From Nageia nagi (Eukaryota; Pinophyta): a stretch of 64,000 nucleotides of DNA. Shown one piece after another: positions 20,610-31,700 of this stretch; the stretch's first letter is position 1; each line of letters begins with the position of its first letter. Location of the stretch: positions 22,754,001 to 22,818,000 of the forward strand of contig JBITNC010000001.1 in the NCBI GenBank assembly GCA_050084985.1. The letters are read 5' to 3'. The notes under the pieces were generated by a model, which was not told the DNA's origin, made no database searches, and saw only the letters and a list, made by a program, of their open reading frames with translations. The translations under genes were made by a program, and so were the position numbers.

Positions 20610-21480
20610 TGTTAACACATAAAAATGATTTTATGTTTTTAAATCAATAAATTAATGAAATATGCTTGGCTTAACTATATGTCTTGAATGGATAAAAGTG
20701 ATAATATCAATGTTTGGCTTGAATGGGAATATTGCATGGGTTATTTTGAATATTGCATAAATTGTCTTGAATATTGCATGGTATATCTTGAGTATTGCGT
20801 GAATTATCTTGTTTATTGATGTATTTATCTTAAATCTTGTGAATTAACCTTATTTATGTGGATGCACGCCGACCTATGGGCGGTATTACCTATATCTATA
20901 TAAATAAGGGATCTAATAGTAAGTCCACAACAACAAGGATACACATGATCCCGCGTATGGTCTTGTAAGTGGCTACCCCCTAAGGTATCTCTTGGTACCG
21001 CCTACAAGGCTGTGGTTTGTGTGCTTCCTTGCGCGAGCTATCCTGACTTCTACGATCAATTCTGATATTATACTGCTATCTGAGATATCTATACTGAAGA
21101 ACTGGACCTAACTGAGAGGTCAAAGCTATCAAGATAAGGCCGCGGGCTCCTTTGTGAACGGAAGAACACCGCCGGCTCTTATAGCACTGAAACGGACCGC
21201 CCGCGGTCCTCTTTTGGCATCATTGCAGGTTCGCGACTGTTGGAAAGATAGCTTATCATCAGTACATAGCTAATATCTACGTCTTCGTTGTCAGGTACGT
21301 TCCGTGAGGTAAGTACACAAATCACAGTCTTGGTTGGTTACATTTACACTTCTGAATTGTTATATGTTGTTCATTGTTATCTGGAATAAATTGCTACCCG
21401 TAGCTAGAATACAGATAATATTGAGTTTGTAGATAATCCCCTATTTACTTATTTGCACTCTCAATTTTTATTTGTAAACA
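20610..21480 (+). repeat. G2 LTR 2 (shared middle LTR)
   Basis: 871 bp. It differs from LTRs 1 and 3 mainly by 1-2 bp losses in GC-rich spots (21136-21175, about 21230 and 21287), besides a few substitutions. Serves as 3' LTR of copy 1 and 5' LTR of copy 2. Confidence 0.95.
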
Positions 21481-21482
21481 TT

Positions 21483-21501
21483 TGGTGAACCCGACGTGAA
21501 C
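21483..21501 (+). other. G2 primer binding site, copy 2 (tRNA-Trp)
   Basis: Identical to 14744-14762, again two bases after the LTR. Confidence 0.75.
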
Positions 21502-21571
21502 TACACATCATTACACTAAAACCCTAAAGGTTTTAGTTCAGATTAACATCTATTTTGTGAGTGTCTTAGTT

Positions 21572-22789
21572 ATGGAACAGCTCAAGTTATTCTTGCGTAG
21601 TCTTTCAAAAAGGGATTTGGATGAACTATTGGTAGAAATCAGACATGACGATCCGGAGGGATCCGGAGGAATGCAACATAGCGCTGAGGGTGACAATAGT
21701 AATGTTCAGGCCACAATGGAAGGTATGCAGAGGCAGATAGATAGATTGACAAGGAGATCAGCTCGCCAAACGAGTCTTTCGAATTCGGTAGTCCTTTATG
21801 TGATATCATTCGTAGGCATATGCCCCCAGCCGACTATATTAAGCCAAAATTCAATAAGTTCAATGGTGGAGGAGATCCAAGGAGACATATACAAGGATTT
21901 AAGGATGAATGTGAACTCACAATTGGTACAGACCAAAGATTGCAGGCTAAATTCTTCCCCCAAAGCTTGGAAGGAGATGCGCGAGAATGGTTCTATGGCT
22001 TACCTGAAGGGTCCATTACATCATTTGCAGAATTCAGTGACTTGTTTCTGGAGCAATATAAGCATAATATCAAGAAGGAGGTTATGCTATCAGATTTATG
22101 TGCTATTAAACAGGACAGTAATGAGCAATTGGATAAATTCGTTGTAAGGTTTAAAAAGACATGGCAGCAGGTAAAGACCAAGTTAACAGAAAAAGAGGTA
22201 AATAATATTTTTAAAGAAGCTGTTATATTACCCCTACAATCACATGTTATTGATTATACACATCTCATATTCTCCGATATGACATATAAGTTGCTAGAGA
22301 AAGAAAAAGTCCTTGTGAAGCTAGGGCATGTAAAGTATGGTAACAATGAAAAGGCAAAAGCAAAGGACAAGAGACCACAATCACCAAAGAAAGAGAAAGC
22401 TGTCCATGTAGCTGAAAAGACAAGTGAGACAAAGGAAAAGAGATATGTGAGATTCCCCATACCCCCAAGACACATCTTAAAAGACCTTGCGGAAAAGGGG
22501 TTATTACAACCTTTACCGAAGCGTGAGGAAGATCCAACGGCAGAAAAACCCCATTGGTATAAGGAAGACAGGTATTGTGAATATCATCAGGCTAAAGGTC
22601 ATGCCACTAATGGAGTGTGGGAACCTTAGAGATAGAATCCAGAAGCTCATAGAAGATGGATGCTATGTATGTCCAGAAAGGGTTGAAGATACAGGAGAAG
22701 AACAGCACATCAATATGATCTTTCTTGAAGATGCTTGCAAGGTTGACACCGGAGGGAGCTCTAGGCCCCCTGGAGGCATTATTTGGTAG
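21572..22789 (+). pseudogene. gag: G2 copy 2 gag, two single-base frameshifts
   Basis: Same gene as 14833-16049. Relative to copy 1 it lacks one C near 21764 (AGCTCGCC versus AGCTCCGCC), shifting the frame before the gag core, and has an extra G near 22613 that breaks the zinc knuckle after CEYHQAKGHATNG. The core frame, including the CGA codon that is TGA in copy 1, is open from 21820 to 22629. The lesions differ from those of copy 1 and all are 1-bp events, so true mutations and assembly errors should both be considered. Confidence 0.9.
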
Positions 22790-22801
22790 ATCAAAATATA
22801 T

Positions 22802-22825
22802 AAAAAAAAAAAAAAAGGGGGAGAG
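22802..22825 (+). repeat. Poly(A)/purine run after gag, copy 2
   Basis: 15 A followed by GGGGGAGAG, 12 bp after the gag stop; equivalent to 16060-16089 with a shorter A run. Confidence 0.6.
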
Positions 22826-22893
22826 AAACATGCAGTTAGCTCAGGGAATTAACGGACGTCATGAGATTCGGGAAGATTTATGACGTTATAACA

Positions 22894-22939
22894 GGAGCGC
22901 CGGCGTTGTATTTCGTGATAATAGGACCGTCGGCGGTCC
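22894..22939. promoter_or_regulatory. Palindrome cluster 2 of G2 copy 2
   Basis: Two sites, 22894-22909 and 22924-22939, 30 bp apart. Confidence 0.6.
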
Positions 22940-23177
22940 TCTTTTAGAGGAAAAACAGAGGAAAGCGCAAGATGCCGAATACGTTCGTAACATGAAGGAT
23001 CAGAATTTCACATCATATCGTTGGTGCTCGTTCTCAAGGATCACGGAACATCAAATTCACACATCACAAGTACATGCATAAAGAATAAATCAGGTACCAA
23101 AATATGTGTTTTATATATATCATGCTCAAACTGTTTTTGTTTACAATGCAAACTGGATGAGATTACATAGAAATGAT

Positions 23178-25442
23178 TTAGAGCCTCCTGCTAGACCCCC
23201 CACCCCCTACACTAGAGCTAGTAGCCCTGCTAGAAGTGCCACCCCCGCATCGTGCCTTGTATTTCTCTGCGCGGGCCTTCTCCTCACCGATCTGTCTCTC
23301 GGCCTGGCGAAGTTGCTCGTAGAGGACCTTGATTTCTTTATTAGCCGCCTGTAAGTCTTGATAGATACCGGCATAGTCTCCTCCTCCAAACCGTAGACGA
23401 CCCTGTAGCTCTATGATCTCCTCGTCCTTTTGATCGATTTGGCTACGCAGCCTAGCAATCTCAACCTCAAGATCTATGACATAACATTAATATATCATGA
23501 TTAGTTCCTTGCGTATTGTGAAAAACTGAAAGTCAAAGCAAAGTAAAAGAGAAAGTAGTTTACCATCATCATCTTCATCGTAGGCTTCATCCTCCCAGTC
23601 CGATTCTGTCTTGTATTCTGGTTCATATTCGTCCTGGTCCAGATCAGTCTCCTCATTGTCGTCATGCCCTGCATCTAGAGATGTGTCACGAGCGTATGTA
23701 GAGCTATCCTCTCCTCCCCATCCTCCCATGGTGAAGGGAGTGTCCCATCCGGTCTCTGTATCTCCCGTGTCCTCGTCCTCCCATGCATTGTCACCTATGT
23801 CAGTAGCATGTATGCCTATGTGGTGAGGACGGTGTGTCCTCCACCAGTCTAGGTAATCCTCTGTGTGATCAGGTCCGTCTAGGTCATCATCTACCTCATA
23901 GTCGGAGTCCTCACTGGGGGACTCCCAACCTGAATCCCAGTCAGGTACTGGCTCATAATCCTCTGGGAGGTGCCTGCTACGGTAGTAGCGCACTACTATC
24001 CTGCATTCATTCGGTATACACTGCTGGAGGCTGAATTGGCGGAGTACCCGCTCTGGCCTGTATGGCTCCACTAGTGCCCTCCGTGCCTGTAGATAGGTAG
24101 GGTGTCTCACCCATGTCATCTCCTCTAGGTCTTCCTCCCACTCTGGTACACCTCCCCGATAAGGACGCCAGTAGATCTGCACCTCCTGTAGTAAGTCAAG
24201 TTGCACACGCCATCCCTCTAGGTCTATGTTAGGGAAGTCTGGTACCTCGGTCGTCGCCCACCGTTGCCAGGTGGGGGCATCATCCGGCTGGTCTAGGGGC
24301 AGTATAGTCGGTCTAGAAATAGTGATGTGCTCATAGGCCCACACCTGTAGGATCATAGAGTGAGCCACCTGTCTCCCCTTTCTCTCCACCTCCGCGAAGC
24401 TGTGGAGATCATGATAAAGTTGTGCCAGTATTGCGGGGCACCATGCATATCGCTGTCTATGAACAACCATGTCCTGAATAATAGGAATCATACCCACTGG
24501 GAAGGTCTCACTGCTCTTGTCTGGATAGACAATAGCATCTAGAAGGCAGGCAATGAGGAGCCTCATCCGCAGGTCACCCCGTGCTGGAGGATCCTCTCGC
24601 ACATGTCTCACTAGTGACACACCCCTCTTCCTGTGATTCACCTCGTCTGATCCTGTCAGCCATGTAGCCCATACCTCTGCCTGTTCCAAGCTCGGAACAG
24701 GAATCATGTTCACTAGTTTCCCCCTGATAGGAAGCCTAGTGATCCTGTAGATATCCTCTAAGGTTACTGTAATCTCACCAGTGGGAAGATGAAAGGTGTT
24801 GGAATTCGGATCCCACCTCTCCATCAAAGCTGTAAGCATGTTGCGGTCATGAAACACATATTCAGCAAATGCAAGGTGGCTGAATGAAATATCCTCTAGA
24901 ATACTTCGGGCTACGTCAGTTTGGGGCCACTGTTGGGCAATGGTGAAGGCAGCACTCTTACCGGAGGGACGCATAAGGTATGCACGGTTCTGCAAGAAAA
25001 ATGAAAGACAAGTCAGTATCAAGACGTGAAACACAAATAGCAAAGAAATACTACACGAAAAAGAGGATCACCCACGGTCTATGTCAGAGGATAAGGACCG
25101 CCCACGGTCCAAGCTAGGGCAGAAAGGACCGCCAGCGGTCCTGTTTCCGTGGAAAAGGGGAATAAATATTCAGGGTGCAGGTTTGTACGGGTGAGCATAA
25201 GGCAGCCATGGCACCGGAAGTTCGAAAAGCAGACTAAAAAGAGAAAAATGCAGAGCTAGGGTATGCAACAGTAAAACCCTAGGGGCAAATTGGGGAAACC
25301 AGTGTACAGTCAGCTAAAACTTGAAGAGAAACAAAAACATAGCATGAAAAAGGTAGAAGAGGTGGTGTACCTGATGATCGGCAGGAGAATCAGCTACCAA
25401 GGAAGCTCGGTGTCCCTCTCAGCGTGTGATCGGTAGGGCCAT
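23178..25442 (-). pseudogene. Antisense PMD gene, G2 copy 2 (stop in exon 1)
   Basis: Same three-exon structure as copy 1: exons 25442-25371, 24989-23564 and 23473-23178, with donors conserved and acceptors TTGCAG and ATAG. Codon 8 of exon 1 is TGA (25421-25419) where copy 1 has CGA, a CpG-to-TpG transition. Exons 2 and 3 are fully open and differ from copy 1 by a handful of substitutions. A shorter product could start at the Met a few codons into exon 2 (YLMRPSGKS), which would keep the PMD. If the exon 1 model is wrong the gene may be intact. TATA box at 25590-25602. Confidence 0.75.
25065..25141. promoter_or_regulatory. Palindrome cluster 3 of G2 copy 2
   Basis: Three sites in PMD intron 1 at 25065, 25095 and 25126. 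Confidence 0.7.
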
Positions 25443-25589
25443 AGTATGCAACACAGCAATACAGGAAGAATTATCTAGCGAGAGTGACAAAAAGCACCGG
25501 CTAAAACTCTCCGAATCAGTCTCTCAACCTCTAGGGTGCTCTCAGCTATGAAAATGATAGGGTGAACAAATGAGGAAAGGTGGGGCCCC

Positions 25590-25602
25590 TTTTATAAAAA
25601 GG
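25590..25602 (-). promoter_or_regulatory. TATA box of antisense PMD gene, copy 2
   Basis: Same TTTTATAAAAAGG (plus strand) as at 18854-18866, about 150 bp upstream of the exon 1 ATG. Confidence 0.6.
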
Positions 25603-25738
25603 TTAGGGCACACACTTCAAGGTAAATTTCGATTTGAGCATTTGGTGCACGTAGATCAGCAATTAGACATCAATCTGGAATCCAGGGGTGATTCGCAGGG
25701 ACGTGATTTTTATGGTTTTTGAAAAATCATCAAGAAAA

Positions 25739-25807
25739 GGACCGCCCGCGGTCTTAGCTGAAGACCGCCGGCGTTCTAAGTCAGTGAGAAAGGACCGCCC
25801 GCGTTCC
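25739..25807. promoter_or_regulatory. Palindrome cluster 4 of G2 copy 2
   Basis: Three sites at 25739, 25762 and 25792; the middle one is better preserved than in copy 1. Confidence 0.7.
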
Positions 25808-25914
25808 TTTATCTGGAAAATCAGTTTATTGAGTATCATGAGTGCATCATAGATGTTTGACGAATGATATATCCAGGAGAATATTGCTTTGAGTTTCGTG
25901 CTTACAGACCCGAA

Positions 25915-27060
25915 TGATCAGACTATCATGCTTGTGAGTGGAGTCCAGCTCCCACAGTCAGCTTATCATGTGTTTGTGAGAGGAGTCCAGCTCCCATAGT
26001 CAGCTTATCATGTGTTTATGAGTGGAGTCCAGCTCCCATGATCAGATTACCATGCTTCTTAGAGGAGTCCAGCTCCCATAGTCAGCTTATCATGTGCTTA
26101 TGAGTGGAGTCCAGCTCCCATGATCAGATTACCATGCTTGTGAGAGGAGTCTAGCTCCCATGGTCAGCTTAGCATGTGCTTATGAGTGGAGTTCAGCTCT
26201 CATTATCAGCTTATCATGCTTCTTAGTGGAGTGTCAGCTCCATCAGCTTATCAATTGTTTTGCAGAGTTCGGTTCCTATGTGACTGCAGCCAGTGTGAAG
26301 GCTCAGTTGTGTGGAACTTAGCTCTCCCCCTTTTGCTTATCATTGTTTTGCGAGTGTCGGTTCTTCGGCAACTGGAGTACACCTCTTGATGTGAGGGCTC
26401 AGTTGTGTGGAACTTAGCTCTCCCCTTTAGCTTATCATTGTTTTGCGGAGTTCGGTTCTTCGGCAACTGCAGTACACCTCTTGATGCGAGGGCTCAGTTG
26501 TGTGGAATTTAGCTCTCACATATCTGCTTATCACTTGTTTTGCGGAGTTCGGTTCTTCGGCAACTGGAGTACACCTCTTGATGTGAGGGCTCAGTTGTGT
26601 GGATACTTAGCTCTCCCATTATCAGCTTATCACTTGTTTTGCGAAGTTCGGTTCTTCGGCAACTGGAGTACACCTCTTGATGTGAGGGCTCAGTTGTGTG
26701 GAACTTAGCTCTCCCCTTTAGCTTATCATTGTTTTGCAGAGTTCGGTTCTTCGGCAACTGCGGTACACCTCTTGATGCGAGGGCTCAGTTGTGTGGAATT
26801 TAGCTCTCACATATCTGCTTATCACTTGTTTTGCGGAGTTCGGTTCTTCGGCAACTGGAGTACACCTCTTGATGAGAGGGCTCAGTTGTGTGGATACTTA
26901 GCTCTCCCCTATGTTTGGTTATGGTTATCATGTTTGGACTTGTGAGTTGGTCATGTGTGTTATCATGTCTTGTCTTGTGAGTTGATCATGTGTGTTATCA
27001 TGTCTTGTCTTGTGAGTTGATCATGTGTGTTATCATGTCTTGGTCTTGTGAGTTGTTCAT
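25915..27060 (+). repeat. 3' tandem repeats of G2 copy 2
   Basis: Same three repeat families as 19180-20245, with seven instead of six ~97-bp units. Most of the size difference between the two G2 copies lies here. Confidence 0.85.
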
Positions 27061-27414
27061 GTTTTGTCTTGTGATGTGGTCTTGTCAAGTTGTCGTCCGG
27101 CCGGCATGTGTGGTCAAGTCGTCTGTCCGGTCATTGTCATATGTGTTGTCAAGTTTGTTGTCTTGGGTCATCAACATTGCGGCAAAGATTATCAGCTTAT
27201 CAGACTATCACCTTCTACAGCAAAACGCAAGGGGCAAGCATGCCCAAGGTAATGTAAAAAGGGAGTTTTCTCAACCTATATCTTATCATGATGTTGCTTA
27301 AGTTTGGAATGGTTAGTGTTTATCATTGCGTATCAAAAGTGCTTGCTATGATGTTGTGTTTTTACTTTGAATGCAAAATCTCAAGTCATCTCATGATTTC
27401 TTCGATTTCACATC

Positions 27415-27428
27415 CAAAGTGGGGCATC
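27415..27428 (+). other. G2 copy 2 polypurine tract
   Basis: CAAAGTGGGGCATC directly before LTR 3. Confidence 0.75.
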
Positions 27429-28305
27429 TGTTAACACATAAAAATGATTTTATGTTTTTAAATCAATAAATTAATGAAATATGCTTGGCTTAACTATATG
27501 TCTTGAATGGATAAAAGTGATAATATCAATGTTTGGCTTGAATGGGAATATTGCATGGGTTATTTTGAATATTGCATAAATTGTCTTGAATATTGCATGG
27601 TATATCTTGAGTATTGCGTGAATTATCTTGTTTATTGATGTATTTATCTTAAATCTTGTGAATTAACCTTATTTATGTGGATGCACGCCGACCTATGGGC
27701 GGTATTACCTATATCTATATAAATAAGGGATCTAATAGTAAGTCCACAACAACAAGGATACACATGATCCCGCGTATGGTCTTGTAAGTGGCTACCCCCT
27801 AAGGTATCTCTTGGTACCACCTACAAGGCTGTGGTTTGTGTGCTTCCTTGCGCGAGCTATCTTGACTTCTGCGATCAATTCTGATATTATACTGCTATCT
27901 GAGATATCTATACTGAAGAACTGGACCTAACTGAGAGGTCAAAGCTATCAAGATAAGGCCGCCGGTGCTCCTTTGTGAACGGAAGAACACCACCGGCACT
28001 CTTATAGCACTGAAACGGACCGCCCGCGGTCCTCTTTTGGCATCATTGCAGGTCGCGACGCTGTTGGAAAGATAGCTTATCATCAGTACATCGCTAATAT
28101 CTACGTCTTCCGTTGTCAGGTACGTTCCGTGAGGTAAGTACACAAATCACAGTCTTGGTTGGTTACATTTACACTTCTGAATTGTTATATGTTGTTCATT
28201 GTTATCTGGAATAAATTGCTACCCGTAGCTAGAATACAGATAATATTGAGTTTGTAGATAATCCCCTATTTACTTATTTGCACTCTCAATTTTTATTTGT
28301 AAACA
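27429..28305 (+). repeat. G2 LTR 3
   Basis: 877 bp, ends TTTGTAAACA, followed by the TSD CTAAC. Palindrome cluster at 27956-28032; TATA at 27715-27724. Confidence 0.95.
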
Positions 28306-28325
28306 CTAACCCAATAATCAAATCT

Positions 28326-28337
28326 GCTCTGATACCA
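28326..28337 (-). other. C1 primer binding site (initiator tRNA-Met)
   Basis: Reverse complement of TGGTATCAGAGC, two bases from the C1 5' LTR. Confidence 0.9.
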
Positions 28338-28339
28338 AT

Positions 28340-28655
28340 TGAGAGAACTATAATGTTCTATATTACTCATCAAAATGAGTTACATATATAGGCTTTATGA
28401 AATCCATTACAAGACAAGCTAAATGGTTGAGATGCAATATTCTCACACCATAACAAATATCACAAATAGCACACCTATGTGAACTACAAGACAATAAGTG
28501 ATGCCTATCTAACAAATAGGCTAAGTATGGAATATGGTCAACATAGACCAAATATTCCTCACAAGCTAATATTAATACTTTAGGAAATACTCTTAATCCT
28601 AATTAATTAATCTATTAACTTAGGACTTAGGGATATGAAGGGTATAATTCCAACA
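28340..28655 (-). repeat. C1 5' LTR
   Basis: 316 bp; five differences from 9735-10050. Followed by TSD TTAAA at 28656-28660. Confidence 0.9.
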
Positions 28656-28660
28656 TTAAA

Positions 28661-28738
28661 TCTCTTTTTAAATATTACATTGTAAAGTGATTAAGATGAT
28701 TTATTAGATACATAAAGGTTCATTTTGATACATCTACA
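28661..28738 (-). repeat. G1 3' LTR, right part
   Basis: Continues 9130-9734 across the C1 insertion, as judged from the uninterrupted G1 LTR near 44260-44335. Ends ATACATCTACA, then the PPT. Confidence 0.85.
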
Positions 28739-28751
28739 TTTGCCCCTCTTT
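28739..28751 (-). other. G1 polypurine tract
   Basis: Minus-strand AAAGAGGGGCAAA immediately before the LTR start TGTAGATG; similar to the G2 PPT. Confidence 0.75.
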
Positions 28752-31700
28752 AGATGTGTGATTGAAGCAATGAAATTACATATCCAAAGAAGAAGTGTAG
28801 CCAAGATATAGAAGAAACTTTTCTAATCTTTTTATTGAAGTTGTCTTTTGCTAAAGATAAATGTTTGATGTTAAGTGACCTTGTGTTTCCCCCTTTTTAA
28901 ATTAGGCACATCAAGAAATATCCTTGAGTGGAGTAGCCAAGGCAAAAGTTGCTGAAGAAGCTCTCTTTAGGAATATTGTTTGGATGATTATAAAGATCTA
29001 TATCCAAGGTTAGAGATGAAATATATGATTTTCCTATATTATAATATTTAAATAATGAATTTGGTTATTCTATTATGTATAATACTTGAGAACCATTCAC
29101 ACTTACATCCATGCCTTGAAATAGAGAGATTACATTTTGGATGGGTGGAAATGGAAATGAAATGTACATTGCTAGCACCCTAGTTTTGACTATAATTTTC
29201 TTCTATTTTGTTGGATCTATGTACCTATAATGAAATGTTAGTCATAAAACAATGATGGATGCATAGTAAGTTATTGCATCTATTGAAGATGATCTAATGT
29301 CAACATCTTACGATTGCATTGTCAATTTATTTTTAAGTGAGTGAACTCTCACTAGCCATATCGATGGCCATCGATGATCATATGTTTCTATGTGTATTAT
29401 ATAAAGATAGTATGCTTTAGATGGATTCAAAGAAAAACTCATATGGATACATAGCAAAATGTATCATCCATTGGATATGATCCAATGTCAACAAATTGCT
29501 CACAGCTACATCACTAATTTACTTTTAAGTAAGTGAAATCTTACTAGTTGTATTGTTGGCCATTAATGATCATGCATTTTTATATCCATGATCTATAGAT
29601 AATATGCTTTAGATGAATTCCAATAAAAAAACATCTGTATACATAGCAAAATGTATCATCCATTAGAGATGATCCAATATCAACAAATTGCTCATAGTTG
29701 CATTGCTAGTTTACTTTTAAGTGAATGAACTCCCACTAGTTGTATTGTTGACCATGGATGATCATGCATTTTTATATCCATGATTCAAAGAAAGGATGAT
29801 TTAGATGGGTTCAAAGAAAAAATCATGTGGATACATAGGAAAATATATCATGCATTAGAGATGATCCAATGTCAATAAATTCCTCATGGCTACATCATCA
29901 GTTTAATTTTAAGTGAGTGAACTCTCACTAGCCATATTGATGGCCATCAATGATCATGTATTTTGATGTCCATGCTCCAAATACATTATACATGCAAAAC
30001 AAAGATGAAATAAATATAATATATTATAATATGCTAAGTTGGAATGATGAAATTCTTGATATTCAAACCTATAAGGTCTAGGAGCTTGAGTTTAATTTTG
30101 CATAAAGGATCTATGCCATTGGTGCCCTAAAAATAGGTCAATGTATGCCATCGATGCCATGTGGACAATATATCACATCACTAACATCATAGGAATCCTC
30201 TAATCTGGTTGAAATAAAATTATCTTGACTATTGTTAGCCAAAGTCTATTTATTCACCATACTTATAGCTAAATATGAGATTACCCCTAGCTGATGGTAA
30301 AAAAGGGGGGTAAGGCAAGCCATCTTCTCACATGCATGAGAAAACATTACATCACCACATCATCATGACATCATATCATGGTGGAAGCATAATTTTAGTA
30401 CTGATCCTCATGCTAGAAAGGTGCAATTAAGGATAAGTATAGGAGGTTTTTTAATCATTTGAGTAACTCATAGATTGGTACGTTGCTAGTGCCTTGATGT
30501 TAGTATGCCACTAGCATCATGAAATAAGTGGATAAAGTCATCCAATTAATAAGTGCCTTCATATGTCACCAAATCTTGAAAATATCATCGACCTGTAACT
30601 GCCTAGGAACAACCTTCTTGAAGACATAATATTACCCTATCAAATGACTAAAATCAAGTGTATATAATCCAATTTTTTTAATTATATATCATAAAAAGTA
30701 TCCATTATCATAATTCATATAAAAAACTATCAATTGATGAAAATGAACTTGATGCATTGTAAACTCATCTAAATAGCAAATTAGCATGCTGCTAATGCCC
30801 TAAACTTGGTATAAATTCCAATTAAAAATACAAATGAAGTGATATTTACTTTAGACATGTAGGCATCATTCAAATAAATTTTAAGCATAAATTATATATA
30901 AATTTTGTCAATAGTACACACAACTCAAAGAAATGGACACCATCAATGCCATGCAAATGATAATTTTTAGTATTCAAAATAGGATAGGAGGGATTTGAAA
31001 TTTTTATAAGTCCAATAAGCCCTCCACATAGGGATTCAAGAGTTATATGTCAAAAAAGAAGTGATGCCCTAATTTAAAGTCATAAGGTTAACTTATAAAA
31101 TCACTTTTTTTTGTAAAAATAAGTAATTTTGACCTTGATGTCCTTACCATTTAGAGCACTAACAAGTAGGCATTGACTTCCTTACTAAACTAGTCAAGTT
31201 TGCCACCCTACCAACAATGTTGCTCTATTAGAGCATCCATTGCACCCATAATGTTGGTGCATCAAGTGAGAGGATGTCCATAGAGGATCTAAGATTGTGT
31301 AGTGATGGCTACTATTGATTAGAGGAATATCCAATGGCCAATTACAAGGAGGATAGGTCATCTAGCAGATTATCTTCATAGTTTACTAGTCAAGCATGCA
31401 GTAAGTAGATTCCAACATGAAACAATAGATTAGTATTGGGCATTCATGCAAAGTTAGAATGATTAGATTATAGCTTATGCTCTAGAGATATATAAACTAT
31501 AGGGCAAGTATACTAGGTCCAAGGCACTTTTAGAAACTCATGAACTCATGGCAAGTGATATCTTGGGTGGAGTTTCCATATCTAGAGCTAGCGATAGTGG
31601 TAGGTGATTACACTCTAGGAGTGAGAAATCTAGTATTGGTGCTAGTTCCCACCCATAGTGGTGGATGATATAGGGGTAAAGCCCATGTGTACCTATTTTG

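Larger units (their letters stand above)
13865..28305 (+). mobile_element. G2: tandem LTR-int-LTR-int-LTR array of a gag + antisense-PMD element
   Basis: Three near-identical LTRs (13865-14741, 20610-21480, 27429-28305) separate two interiors of 5.87 and 5.95 kb. The 5-bp repeat CTAAC lies at 13860-13864 and 28306-28310, outside the whole array only, so one insertion was later duplicated, most simply by unequal recombination between LTRs. Each unit holds a tRNA-Trp primer site, gag, an A tract, an antisense PMD gene, tandem repeats and a PPT. No pol is visible. The 3' tandem repeats and antisense extra ORF recall the Tat/Ogre lineage of Ty3 elements and gag-only TR-GAG elements; the lineage is inferred. 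Confidence 0.9.
9735..28655 (-). mobile_element. C1: non-autonomous copia-type LTR element without pol
   Basis: Minus strand. LTRs of 316 bp (9735-10050 and 28340-28655) differ at five positions by eye (about 98.4% identity). TSD TTAAA is at 9730-9734 and 28656-28660. The primer site, the reverse complement of TGGTATCAGAGC, is at 28326-28337, and the PPT (AAAGGGGAGAA) is next to the left LTR. Without the G2 array the interior is about 3.84 kb and the element about 4.48 kb. It encodes a copia gag N-terminus fused to an acidic repeat protein (12086-10125) but no protease, integrase, RT or RNase H, so it must rely on enzymes supplied in trans. Confidence 0.9.

Noticed and set aside
13865-28305. 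The three-LTR array as pure assembly duplication
   Set aside because: The copies differ in substitutions, stops and repeat number, and a single outer TSD fits a real tandem duplication; assembly error is kept only for the 1-bp indels.
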